28,081 bases of DNA from Karstenula rhodostoma CBS 690.94 (Eukaryota; Ascomycota; Dothideomycetes; Pleosporales; Didymosphaeriaceae), in assembly GCA_010093485.1 (NCBI GenBank), contig MU001506.1, positions 1,386,373 to 1,414,453 of the forward strand, read 5' to 3'. The notes beneath the pieces were generated by a model. That model ran no database searches and was not told where the DNA came from. It saw only the letters and a program-made list of their open reading frames with translations. Both the position numbers and the translations under genes were made by a program. Each line of letters begins with the position of its first letter. Positions within the stretch are counted from its first letter, which is position 1. Shown here in pieces: positions 10,620 through 21,482 of the stretch.

Positions 10620-11774
10620 ACTTTCTATAGTTTAAGAGACTTACTATTTCTCTAGTATAAAAAGTTTTCCTACTTACTTAAAACTAAAGGGCTTAAAGCT
10701 TTAAAAGAAGAACCTTATTTATTCCTTTCTAGAGATTAGAAAATCCTAGTACTATTCTATATAGATAATATACTACTTCTATATTATAATAATTATAGAG
10801 AGTAAGCTTAAATACTATAAAATAAAGTTATAAATAAATATAAGATTAAAAATAAGGGACTAGTTAAGTAGTTTCTTAGAGTATAAGTAATTAGAGACTA
10901 AAATAATTAAATAATTATACTTATATATAATATATATATTAATAAGATTATAAAAAGATTTAAGTTTTATAAAGTTAGTAGCTTTCTACCTACTTCTTTC
11001 TTAATTAATAAGCTTAAAAAAAGTAAAGGTAAAGTATTACTATAGTAAATTAAGAGCTATTAAAAGAAGGTTAGATTAATATTATATATAGTAATTATAC
11101 TTTAACTAGATATTATATTTACTATACTAAAGCTATCCTTCTTCCTTACTAATCTAAGTATAAAGTATAAAGTAATAGTTAATTAAATAATTCTATACCT
11201 CTATAAAACGCGCTAGAAAGTAATTTAGTTTAGTAGATATAATAGTTTAGACCTATTTATTTATAGATATATATCTTTTATAGATAATCTACTAATTAAA
11301 TAATTATTCTATAAATATATTTTTCTATTATTTAGTAGTACTATTCTATAAAAAGTAGCTTACTAAAGTATAATTATAACTTTAACTATAGAAGTAGAGC
11401 TTCTTACTTTAGAGTATATTAGTAAAAAAGTAATAGTTTTAAAGTACTTCTTTATTAAGCTTATACTAGACTTAGGATTGCTCTAATAAATCTACTATAA
11501 TAACTAGTAAATAATTAGACTAGTAATTAGAAAAAATAAGTAGATTACTATATACTTTTACTATATTAATATCTAGAATATATAGCTAAGATAAGAATAT
11601 ATAAATAAATTATTTAATATTTTATATTTTAAAATAAGTAAAATACCTATAAATAGTTTAATAAAGAGACTATTAAAATAGTAGTTTACTAAATTTATAT
11701 AATTATTTAACCTTTAAAATATAAGTTTTATAATTATAGATATAGAAGAAGTAAAGTAAGTAGAGATTTATTAA
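10620..11774 (+). pseudogene. copia RT C-terminus and RNase H relic, right half of the interrupted forward element
   Basis: It continues the pol reading frame broken at 1918. One frame (first base divisible by 3) runs through the YVDDI box, now YIDNI (10758-10772), a V-K-x-F-L connection motif, the RNase H block YIFLLFSS (from 11316; GYIFLLFGG in related elements), TxEVELLTLEY (about 11363-11421) and a C-terminal D-L-G-L-x-x-x-I-Y-Y-N-N block, ending at the TAA 11772-11774. Frame is kept for over 1 kb; stops are TAA or TAG at Gln and Trp positions. One RT catalytic Asp is now Asn. Confidence 0.92.
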
Positions 11775-13498
11775 ATTTAATTATAAAAAGTACTTTTTAA
11801 CTAAAAAATAAAAGAGAAATAAAGGAAAATAAAAGAAATCTATTCTATTTAAATATATTAAGTATCTAATTAAAGAGCTTATAAAAATAAGTATACTACT
11901 ATACTTCTAATATATTAGAGTATTTAATATACCTATATCTAAAGCTATCTTAACTATAAATAAGAAATTCCTTAGCTTTAAAAAATTTACTATAACTATA
12001 TAGATACTTTCTAGAGTAATTAAAGTTAGGCTACTACTAATTAGTACTATAATAACTAATACTTAGGCCTATTTTATAGAGCTACTATAAAGTATAGTAC
12101 TTATAAAAAGTAAGTATATTATACTTAAAAGTAAATATAACTTCCTATAAGCCTACCTCCTAGCTATCTATAGAATAAACCTACTAGAAAATAAATAGAA
12201 TAGAGATAGAAGTAATAAAAATAAGGATAAAAGTAAAAGGAGTAAGAATAAAAATAGAAATAAAAGTAGGTAAAAATAGAATAGAAGTAAATAGAGTAGA
12301 AATAAAAGTAGAAAAAATAAAAAAAGAGCTAGTTATTAAGTAAAAATTCTATAAAGGTATAAAATAGGTCTTTTAATCCTTATTCTAATCTCTTAATATA
12401 ATTTAAATATACTACTATAAATAATTAACCTTATAAGCCTATATATAATTAGTAAGAATCTAAGTAATAAAGAAAATAAAAAAACTTATACTAGAATTTA
12501 AATTATTATAGAATAAAATAAAGTATATTATATATATAACTAAGAATTATAAACTATAATAATTAGTAAAACTTAACTAGATAAATAAAGAATCTAGCTT
12601 ATATTAATTTATATAAGTATATATAATAGTAAAAGTAGTAGCTTATTTACTAGTTTATAATATTATAGTAGAGGCTATTTAACCTACTATATAAGGTACT
12701 ATTTAAATAGTTAAGGTAGCTTAATAGCTAGGAGAGTATATAATACTAATAGAGAAGCTTAGCTAAAAGTATAGAAAGTAGACTAAATAGAAAAATAACT
12801 AGATTAATAAGTTATTTAAGGAATTATAGTAAATTTTTTAATAGTAGTTACTTATTTAGTTTTAAATCTCTTTTTATATTTATATACTTTAGTAATATTA
12901 TTAGCTATTTGAAAGGTATAAATAGAGTATTAAAAAGTAAAAGATAAGAATATACTATAAGATAAAATAAAAAAAATAAAAAAAAAGAAGTTTAAAAAGT
13001 ATAAAAAATACTTTTTTATTCTATCTATATTTACTAATATATACTATATAATAATTACTTACTTTATTTACTATTACTTACTATATTTAGTTATAAGACT
13101 ACTACTATTTATAAGTACTATACTAAGTATTAGAAGTCTTTTACCCTAGCTAATTAGTATTATAACACTAATAATAGTATAATATAAGTAGGAAATTATA
13201 ATCTAAGCTATATATTTTTAAGGGAAACTAATCTAAATAATTAAATTCTACTAGTAGATAAATAATAAGTACTATATATATATTATATATAATTACTATA
13301 AGAATAGGTAAATTAATAAAGTAAAGGGGATAAAAAGGTATATTATACTTTACTAATATATAAATAAAGGGGGACTAAAAAAATAGCTAAGGCTTACCTA
13401 GTATCTATATATAGACTAACTAAAAAGGGTATAGTGCCAAGCTAGTTAAAATAGGCTTAGCGCGTGCCCGCTAATAAGTACTATTTACCTAGGGGATA
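11775..13498 (+). pseudogene. region between pol and 3' LTR of the forward copia element, relic of a second ORF
   Basis: A frame shifted by one base relative to pol (codons starting at position 1 modulo 3) is readable from about 11767 to at least 12400 with far fewer stops than the other frames, all TAA or TAG. Around 12190-12345 it becomes an alternating Asn/Lys/Arg/Ser stretch of about 50 residues. Because RIP turns GAA and GAG into AAA and AAG, the ancestral stretch was probably richer in Asp and Glu. I do not recognise the protein. The last part (12970-13498) is A-rich and holds R1 copy 5 and a purine run before the LTR. The same region is in the reverse copy at 2125-3669. Confidence 0.5.
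13276..13472 (-). mobile_element. R1 copy 5, variant with a longer variable end
   Basis: Perfect 12-bp target duplication AATAAGTACTAT (13264-13275 and 13473-13484); empty site at about 240-256. The constant end differs from most copies (AATTACTATAAGAATAGG instead of GATTTACTATAAGGTAGG), and copy 10 shares this variant. The variable end extends past AAAAAGGGTATA through GTGCCAAGC and GCGCGTGCCCGC, among the least RIP-mutated bases in the window. Confidence 0.88.
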
Positions 13499-13704
13499 TA
13501 TTAAGAATATAAATAATACTTAGTAATATTAGAGTTTATAGAGCTCTAATTAGTTATAATAAGTAGTAACTTAACCTAAGTACTAAACTAATTTAGAATA
13601 AGTATAGTATATAACTAGCCTTTCTAGTAATATTTTCTTATATAGTAATCTAATTAATTTACTCCCTAAATAAAGGGATATTTAAGTTTCTTTTCTCTAC
13701 TATA
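13499..13704 (+). repeat. 3' LTR of the forward copia element
   Basis: It is 206 bp, begins TATTAAGAATATAAATAATA after a GGGGATA purine run and ends CTCTACTATA. Unrelated sequence follows at 13705. Confidence 0.9.
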
Positions 13705-13929
13705 ATTATTTATTTATAATAAATAGATATAAGTTATATATTAATATATATATTCTTAACCTTTTCTTATAATAGCTATAGTATATTTTAAATTAATAGA
13801 AATTTAATTCTATAACTTTATATAAGGGTTATATAACTTATAGTATTATATTTATTAAAAAGAAGTCCTTTATTTAGTAAATAATTAGGTATATAGTATA
13901 TAAAAAAGTTTATTAATAAACTATATATA
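13705..13929. other. AT-rich DNA right of the forward copia element
   Basis: No similarity to the other repeats in the window and no recognisable coding frame; RIP-like composition. It is the flank of the 3' LTR and the target of R1 copy 6. Confidence 0.5.
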
Positions 13930-14130
13930 TATATAACTAGTCTTATACTAGTCCTGTTTTAGATAGCTTAGTACTATACCCTTTTTAGTTAGCCTATATA
14001 TAGATACTAGGTAAGCCTTAGTTACTTTTTTAGTCCCCCTTTATTTATATATTAGTAAAGTATAATATACCTTTTTATTCCCCCTACTTTATTAAGTTAC
14101 CCTACCTTATAGTAAATCTCTATAATATAT
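13930..14130 (+). mobile_element. R1 copy 6
   Basis: It reads as an R1 complement: ATACCCTTTTTAGTTAGCC at about 13976-13994 through CTCTATAATATAT at 14118-14130. The variable end extends beyond the common stop into TACTAGTCCTGTTTTAGATAG (13948 onward), shared with the long copy at about 4296-4317. Likely target duplication CTATATATA (13921-13929 and 14131-14139), but TA repeats blur the left boundary. Confidence 0.75.
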
Positions 14131-14354
14131 CTATATATACCTAAGTAATATCTTTTAGCTTAATATATATATTATATAACTTAATTAAAATTATTACTAA
14201 TACTAGAATAAGCCTTTAACTTATATACTAAATTATAAGAAACTAAGTAAAAAATATTTTCCTTTTCTTTATTTAAATAGCCTATAAAGATAAGGTTTAA
14301 TTTTTTATATAGCTAGATAATTTTACTTTTAATTTCTTATATAAGATATAGGTT

Positions 14355-15564
14355 CTAGTCTAGATTTTAATCCAGGTCTATAGAACTATATAATATACTT
14401 ATAATAAAAGATAGACCTTTTTATCCTTTTTTAATACTTATTTACTTATTTTTAAACCTTTATTTATATAATTTAGACCTTTTCTTTATATATTTTTATA
14501 CTTTTTTAATTATTAGCGCAATACTAACTAATAGTTATTTAAATACTAATTTTCCTACTTACTTATACTTACTAATATTATTAATTTTTATTTATAGCTT
14601 ATAGATTATAGCTTATAGCTCTATATACTACTATATTAATACTATCTATCTATTATAATTATTAATATTACCTACTACTTCTTATTTTACCTACTATAGG
14701 GTAGCTACTACTACCTTTATATTTATTAACTATATAGGCTTTTTCTCTAACTCCTTAATTATAATTATTTTTACTATAAAATCTAGCTTCTTTTAATTTT
14801 TAAGAATCTCTATAATCTACTCTTATTACTTACTAGTAAAATTCCTATTATTAGTTAACTATTATAAAAATAATCCTATATAGTTTTAGGTTAGTAATAC
14901 TATATATAGTCTATAGCTATAATTTATAGTATTTATATACTAGATTAATTATATTAATAGAGGTTAACTTATTAGAGAAAATACCTAACTTTATAGAAAT
15001 TTTTTAATAGGCTTGGTTTTAAGTAGTAGATAAAGTTAGTAGTATATATAAAGTTATATTTATTACTAATACTTAGCTACTAATTATTAGCTATTTTAAT
15101 AAAATAAAATATTCTAGTATAGGTCTTTTTCTATAAGAGCTAGCCTTTATATATAATACTATAAGTTACTTATTATTAGTAGGTAACCTCTCTTTTATAT
15201 TCTTTTTTAAATTATAATATTATTAATATATAATATCTTTAATATTTTATAATATTCTTAATATTTCGCGACTTCTCTATAATTATATATTAAGTATTAG
15301 TAAATAAGAAGTATACTACTCTACTAGTATTATATAGTATTATAGTATTATAGTATTATAGTATTATAGTATAGTATTATATAATATTTATATAAGTTAA
15401 TACTTAGTTAATTAAGTCTAGTACTATAGGTACCTTTCTCTCTTATTATAAATAGCACTATTCTTTAAAGCCTTTTAATAAATTTATATAGTATCTCTAA
15501 ATATTTTCTTATTATTAGATAGTTATAATAGTAGCTTTATATTAAAAAAAAAAAAAAAAAAAAA
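14355..15564 (+). mobile_element. poly(A)-tailed retroposon, copy 1
   Basis: An element of about 1.2 kb ending in an A run (15544-15565). Target duplications are AGATATAGGTT (14344-14354) and AGATATAAGTT (15565-15575), differing by one G/A change. The 5' end holds TTTTAATCCAGG, as in copies 2 and 3. All three copies start at nearly the same place, so this looks like a defined unit rather than random 5' truncations. No protein domain could be recognised. It contains a TAGTATTA-type tandem repeat at about 15327-15372. The tail and duplications point to LINE-type mobilisation; the family is unknown. Confidence 0.75.
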
Positions 15565-15575
15565 AGATATAAGTT

Positions 15576-16396
15576 AAAAATATATTTTTAATATTTACTA
15601 AGGTTATATAATAAGACTTTAAATATACTATTAGTAATAAGTATATTTATTTCTACTATATTTAACTTTTAAAAAGATTAGTTAGATATAGTAATAATAC
15701 TATCTACTTAAAGTTTTAATACTAGTTTAAAGTTATTTTATTTTTTAAATAATAAATTAGGTATTTAGTTTTATTAATCTTTATTTAACTTTAATTAGTT
15801 TTATAATAGTTATATTATCTTTTTTTAGCCTACTTCTTAGTTTTAGTCTTAGGGATTTTATTTATATATATATAAAGGTATTTATAGCTTATAGTTTTTA
15901 TATATCTATTTTTTTTATATAGTAATATAGTTTTACCTATATATAGTATAGTTTAAAAAAATTATTTTTAAATTTTAAAAAAAAAAAAAAAAAAATTTTT
16001 TTTTATATAGTTTTTACTATTCTTTCTTCTCCCTCTAAGCTATAACTTTAGAACTAAGTAGAAGTATAAAAATATTATATAATAATAGTTTATTCCTAGT
16101 ATTAATTATATAATTAATCTTAATTTTAGCTTTTTTACTTCTAAGTATCTTTATAGTCTATTAGATAGTATTAGCTTATATAATAAGCTCTAGTAATAGT
16201 AGGGAGTTTTTATTAATTTTTAGATAGACTTTAAAAATAAGTAGAGTAGATATTATATTATTATAGCTAATTATATTATTTAAGGCTTTTACTACTATTT
16301 ATAATATAATTTTATTATTTATATAATAATTAATCTCTAATTAGAGAATATTATAGACTTATTTTAATAGTATATAAGTCCTTTTAATTTTACTTA
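15576..16396. other. spacer between inverted poly(A) retroposons
   Basis: AT-rich sequence with no match elsewhere in the window and no recognisable coding frame. It contains a pure A run followed by a T run (15977-16004), possibly the tail of an older retroposon. Confidence 0.4.
15977..16004. repeat. A-run/T-run self-complementary tract
   Basis: About 19 A followed by 9 T, able to fold back on itself. It may be an orphan poly(A) tail or a simple low-complexity tract. Confidence 0.7.
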
Positions 16397-16406
16397 TAGT
16401 CTAGTA

Positions 16407-16407
<1 letters not shown>

Positions 16408-16438
<31 letters not shown>

Positions 16439-17675
16439 AAGCTACTATTATAACTACCTAGTAATAAGGAAAGATTTAGAGGTACTATATAGTTCTATTA
16501 AATAGCTCTAAAGGATAGTACTATTTATAATAAAAGAGAAAGAAGGGTACCTATAGTACTAGGCTTAATTAACTAAGTATTAACCTACCTATATATATTA
16601 TATAATATAGTAATACTATAATACTATAATACTATAATACTATATAATACTAGTAGGGTAATATACTCCTTATTTACTAATACCTAATATATAATTATAG
16701 AGAAGTTATAAAATATTAAGGATATTATAAAATATTAATAATATTATAATTTAAAAAAGAATATAAAAGAGAGGTTACTTACTAGTAGTAAATAACTTAT
16801 AGTACTATATATAAAGGCTAGCTCTTATAAAAAGAGACCTATACTATATCTTTATTAAAATAGCTAATAATAGTAAGTAACTAATTCTTAGTAATAAATA
16901 TAACCTAGTATATATTAATAGTAAGTCTATTAGTAATCTAAATATATCTAACTATATATATTATAAGATTTAATATATTATCTAGTAAGTTAACTACTAT
17001 TAGTATAATAATTAATCTAGTATATAAATACTATAAGTTATAGCTATAGACTATATAATTATAAAGTTTATTAGTAAGTTTTTTATATATATATATATAT
17101 AGTATCGCTAATATAATATTACTAACCTAGACTATATAGGAATAATACTATAGTAGTTAGCTAAGAATAAGGACTTTATATATAAGTAGTAAAAGATAAT
17201 TATAATAATTTTTAAGGGCTAAGAGGAGCTAGACTTTATAGTAAAGGTAATTATAATTAAGTTAGAGTAATCTATATAGTTAATAAATATAGAGTAGATA
17301 ATAGCTATCCTATAGTAATAGGTAAAATAAGAAATAGTAAGTAATATTAATAATAATAATAAATAGGTAATAATAGGTAGATAGTATTAATAGTAATAGT
17401 AATAGTAATAGGGTAATATATTAAGCTATAAGCTATAGGTAAAAGTTAAGGATATTAGTAAGTATAAATAAGTAAAAGAGTTAGTATTTAAATAACTATT
17501 AGTTAGTATTATACTAATAATTAAAAAAGTATAAAAATATATAAAAAAAAGGTCTAAATCGCGTAAATAAAGGTCTAAAAGTAAGTAAATAAGTATTAAA
17601 AAAGGATAAAAAGGTCTCTCTCTTATCGTGAGTATACTGTATAGTCCTATAGGCCTGGATTAGGATCCAGACCAG
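16408..17675 (-). mobile_element. poly(A)-tailed retroposon, copy 2
   Basis: The complement of copy 1, with the tail seen as 26 T (16407-16432). Perfect 11-bp target duplication TAGTCTAGTAT (16397-16407 and 17676-17686). It has the least mutated 5' end of the three, with CpG and CpA/TpG surviving around 17629-17675 and a hairpin CTGGAT-TAGG-ATCCAG (17655-17670). Long frames are not recognisable. Related copies at 14355 and 20344. Confidence 0.85.
17655..17670. other. hairpin at the 5' end of the poly(A) retroposon
   Basis: Perfect 6-bp stem (CTGGAT/ATCCAG) with a 4-base loop, extendable outward by GGC/ACC with one mismatch. Copies 1 and 3 keep RIP-decayed versions at about 14362-14375 and 20348-20363. 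Confidence 0.7.
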
Positions 17676-17686
17676 TAGTCTAGTAT

Positions 17687-17871
17687 ACTTTTACTAGTAT
17701 TTTTTATATTCTACTTATATAATTTTTATTTAATTTAAGAAATTCTTTAGAAGTAAAGTTAGTTTCTAAATTATATATAATATAGTCTAGTAGACTTTAG
17801 TATATATTAACCTAGTACCTAATAAAGGTATTCTAGATATTTTATATACTTATTAACTTTAGAAATTAAAC
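17687..17871. other. AT-rich DNA left of the Tc1-type element
   Basis: No recognisable gene or repeat; it lies between retroposon copy 2 and the TA target of the DNA transposon. Confidence 0.4.
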
Positions 17872-17873
17872 TA

Positions 17874-18109
17874 CTGTAGGGTGATAGAAAGAAAAAGTAT
17901 ACTTTTTTTTTAGATTTTTAAACCTATATAACTCTACGAGTAAAGGGGCTATAATTATAAAAACTATATAGTTTTAGTATAAAGAACTTCCTCTTTAATA
18001 CTAGTATTTAAAAAACTATATTAGTAAGTAATATTAAAGTTTATCTAATAGGTAAAAATCTAATCTTTTTTTTTAAAAAAGTAAAGACCTATAACTTTAT
18101 AACTAGTGT
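17874..18109 (+). repeat. left terminal inverted repeat of the Tc1-type element
   Basis: Two blocks match the right end at equal distances: the outer 40 bp, and CCTATAACTTTATAACTAGTGT at 18088-18109, exactly 214 bp in from the end. Between them the arms align at matching offsets but are diverged. Confidence 0.8.
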
Positions 18110-18336
18110 TAGGAAAAATCTTGTTTTTTTACTAGCTTAAATAGGTTTAGTGTTAATTATATAAGTATTTCTTTAAGATAGGTTTCTTACCTAATTATTT
18201 TAATATTTAATTTTTAATAATTTCCACGCTAGTTAGGTAAGCCCTAATTATATAATATTTTTAGGGTAGGTTTAATATTAGTAAAATCTTTTAGAAAAAA
18301 AATTCTTTATACCTATTTCTTTAAAATAGCTATAAA

Positions 18337-19599
18337 ATAGCTCCTACTCTTTTTAAACTTAAAACTAAAGTTTCTTTTCTTTTAAAAATAAATATCTCTA
18401 TAGAAAAAATAGCTACTAGACTTAAAAAAAGTAAAAGAAGTATAGAAAATACTATATAATATATTAGAAAGAAAGAAATAAATAATTATAGCTTTAAAAG
18501 AGTTAGTTTAGGTAGAATTAATAAGACCTTTAGTAAAGAAAAAAGAGTTATTAATAGGGACTTAACTAAAAGTCCTAAAAAGGAAAATAGGAGGCTATTA
18601 TTAGAAAATAATATAGACTTTTCTACTAGGGGTTTATAAAGGCTATTAAAAAAGGAGGGATATAATATAAATATAGCTAGTAAAAAACCTATTCTAAATA
18701 CTTTTAAAGCTAAAAATAGGCTTATTTATATTAAAGAAATACCTAAAAAAATTTAGGAAAAAAACCTTAATAAGGTTATATTTTCTAATAAAGCTACTAT
18801 CTAAAGAGGATATAGAAGTAGGAGGGAATACTATAGAAAAAGGGGAAATTCTAAAGTAGGGCCTTAAATAGTTAATTCTAGTAATAAAAGTAAGTTTTTA
18901 AAACTTTTTTAATTCTAGAATTATAGAGAAAAAACTTCTCTATTTTTCTATAATTTTACCTTTTTAATAACTATTAAACTAACTAAATTATAGGCTAGGA
19001 TATAACTATCTAAGTTTAGGGATTAATTTAGATAGGAGGAAGATCTAAATTAGTTATCCTAAAGACTCTAGAAATTAAAACTAACTTTAAATATAAGGCC
19101 TATATTAGTAGGATTTTAAATCCTATAGTTAAACACTATATTAAAGCTAGTAAGTTTAATAATCCTTTTTTACCCCCTTTTATTTAATTTTTTTTAATTA
19201 TATATATATATAATTAAAGATTTTTTTAATAATCTTTATATATATACTAATTACTTTATAGGTTAGAAATTTTAACAGGATAACTCTAAAATCTATAGGG
19301 CTAGGGTAGTAAAGAAGTAGTTTAAGAAAAATAAAATATCTCTTTATCTATACCCCCTCTATAGTCTAGATTTAAATCCTATTAAAAATATTTAGGCTAT
19401 CTTTAAAAATAGGCTAAATAAAAGACTTAGAGGTTCTTTAGGTTATAGGACCTCTAGTAAAAGTATAGCCCTATATATTAGGGCTATTAAAAAAGAGTAG
19501 GATTTAATTCCTTAGGAAATAATAGATAATTATATTTTATCTATACCTAGATATTTAGAGGTAGTAAAAGAGGCTAAAAGATATTATACTAAGTATTAA
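18337..19599 (+). pseudogene. RIP-inactivated Tc1/mariner transposase
   Basis: One frame of 421 codons runs from an ATA (probable former ATG, 18337) to TAA at 19597-19599 without net frameshift. In-frame TAA and TAG fall where Gln and Trp are expected (I*A at NI-W-A, for example). The first catalytic block reads IFSNKAT (FSDE in the family), so the first Asp is now Asn. The second block, QDNSK (19276-19290), keeps its Asp. The third, YSLDLNPIKN (family YSPDLNPIEN), has Glu changed to Lys, 34 residues after the second Asp, which defines DD34E. An N-terminal helix-turn-helix-like part precedes these, and the C-terminus ends near RYLEVVKEA. Two catalytic residues are lost, so it is inactive. Confidence 0.95.
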
Positions 19600-19750
19600 A
19601 TAATTACTTAATATTATCCTTTTACTAAAAAACTAGAAATATTCTTTTTTTAATTAATTATTTTAATTTATTATTAAACTAACCTATAAACTTAGTAGTA
19701 AATAGAACTATTATATAGGTTTTATATATAATAAAATTAAACCTTTTTAT

Positions 19751-19986
19751 ACACTAGTTAAAAAGTTATAGGGGTAGAAACCTAGATAAAACTTAATTCC
19801 TTAAATTAGTAACTTATAATTTTTTATCCTTGCTAACTAAGCTAGATCTAAATAAATTACGCTAATCTCCTAAACTTTCTCTCTAAAATAGTATATTTAG
19901 CTTAACTCTAGGAGCTATATTAGCTAACTTATAAAGCTTTAAAAAGTATTAAAAAAAGTATACTTTTTTTTTCTATTATTCTACTA
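19751..19986 (-). repeat. right terminal inverted repeat of the Tc1-type element
   Basis: The inner block ACACTAGTTAAAAAGTTATAGG (19751-19772) mirrors 18088-18109 with two mismatches and is again 214 bp from the end. The outer block is at 19947-19986. Confidence 0.8.
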
Positions 19987-19988
19987 TA

Positions 19989-20343
19989 CTTAGAATAAAA
20001 TATTTATAATAATAATATATAAAATATTCTTATTACCTATTTATATAATATTAATAATAATTTTATAGTTAAAATATAAATTATTTTTAATAGAGAATAT
20101 AAAGTATTTTAGTACTAAATTATATAATTAGTAATAATAGTATAACCTTTTTACTTCTTTTAAAATAAAATTCTCTATTTTATACTTTACTTAAGTAAAA
20201 AGCTTATATAGTTTCTTAGTTTAAAAGTAACTAAATTAGTAGTATAGGTACTAAGGTTCTATTTTTATAAAAAATAAAATTAATTCTTTATTACTAAAAT
20301 TAAAGAAAGGGTATCCCTACTTTTATATAATAAAAATAGTTAT
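19989..20343. other. AT-rich DNA between the Tc1-type element and retroposon copy 3
   Basis: No gene, repeat or motif recognised. Confidence 0.4.
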
Positions 20344-21482
20344 TAGCCTGAATCCTAATCCAGGCCTATAGAACTATATAGTATACTTATAATAAAAGAG
20401 AACTTTTTATCCTTCTTTAATACTTATTTTATATATTTTTATATTTTTTTAATTATTAGTGTAATACTAACTAATAGTTATTTAATACTAACTCTTCTTA
20501 TCTATACTTACTAATATCTTTAACTTTTACCTATAGCTTATAGCTTATAGCTTACTCTATTACCTACTACTTCCTTATATATTCTATAAAGCTACTACTA
20601 CCTACTCTATATTTATTAACTATATAAGTTATTCTAACTTAATTATAATTACCTTTACTATAAAGTCTAGCTCCTTTTAACTCTTAAAAACTATTATAAT
20701 TAGCTTTTACTACTTACTATAGTAGTAAAGTCCCTATTTCTAGTTAACTACTATAGAGGTAATTCTAGTAAGCCCTAGGTTAGTAATATCGCGTTAGTAA
20801 CGCTATATATATATATAAGAAACTTACTAATAGACTCTATAATTATATAGTCTATAGCTATAATTTATAGTATCTATATACTAGATTAATTATACTAATA
20901 AAAATTAACTTACTAGAGGATATACTTAACCTTATAGAGGTCTATATTATTTAGATTTATACTATATATAGAATTAGTATTACTACTAGTATATATAAAA
21001 TTATATTTATTACTAATAATTAGTTATTTATTATTAGCTATTTTAATAGAGTAGGATATAGTATAGGTCTCTTTTTATAATAGCTAGCCTTTATATATAG
21101 TACTATAAGTTACTTACTACTAGTAGGTAACCTCTCTTTTATATTTTTTTTTTAAATTATAATATTATTAATATATAATATCTTTAATATTTTATAACTT
21201 CTCTATAATTATATATTAGGTATTAGTAAATAAGGAGTATACTACTCTACTAGTATTATATAGTATTATAGTATAATATTATATATTATAATATTATATA
21301 ATACTTATATATATTAATACTTAGTTAATTAAGTCTAATACTATAGGTACCTTTTCTTTTTTCTCTCTTATTATAAATAGTACTATCCCTTAGAGCTATT
21401 TAATAGATCTATATAGGACCTCTAGATATTTCCTTATTACTAGATAGTTATAATAGTAGCTTTATATTAAAAAAAAAAAAAA
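20344..21482 (+). mobile_element. poly(A)-tailed retroposon, copy 3
   Basis: Same orientation as copy 1 and similar along its length, from GCCTGAATCCTAATCCAGG (20346-20364) to an A run at 21469-21482. It keeps CpG at about 20790-20802 in a segment also present near 17104 in copy 2. No clear target duplication could be read. Confidence 0.75.

Larger units (their letters stand above)
17874..19986 (+). mobile_element. complete Tc1-type (DD34E) DNA transposon
   Basis: A 2113-bp element flanked by TA duplications (17872-17873 and 19987-19988). The ends are inverted: CTGTAGGGTGATAG at 17874 against complement TAGTAGAATAATAG ending at 19986, followed in both by an A run and AGTATACTTTTTTT. Inside lies one transposase relic in the same orientation. 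Residual CpA, TpG and CpG (for example around 18107-18140, 18224-18230 and 19830) are more frequent than in the copia copies, so RIP is lighter or more recent. No second copy is in the window, but RIP implies related copies elsewhere. Confidence 0.93.

Noticed and set aside
12180..12345. Purine-rich block as a regulatory triplex or CRISPR-like array
   Set aside because: It has no regular unit length and lies in an open frame shared by two copia copies; a low-complexity coding stretch explains it better.
1..13704. Mitochondrial genome or plant organelle origin (very AT-rich)
   Set aside because: Copia, Tc1-type and poly(A) elements with CpA-specific decay are nuclear features; no organelle genes are present.
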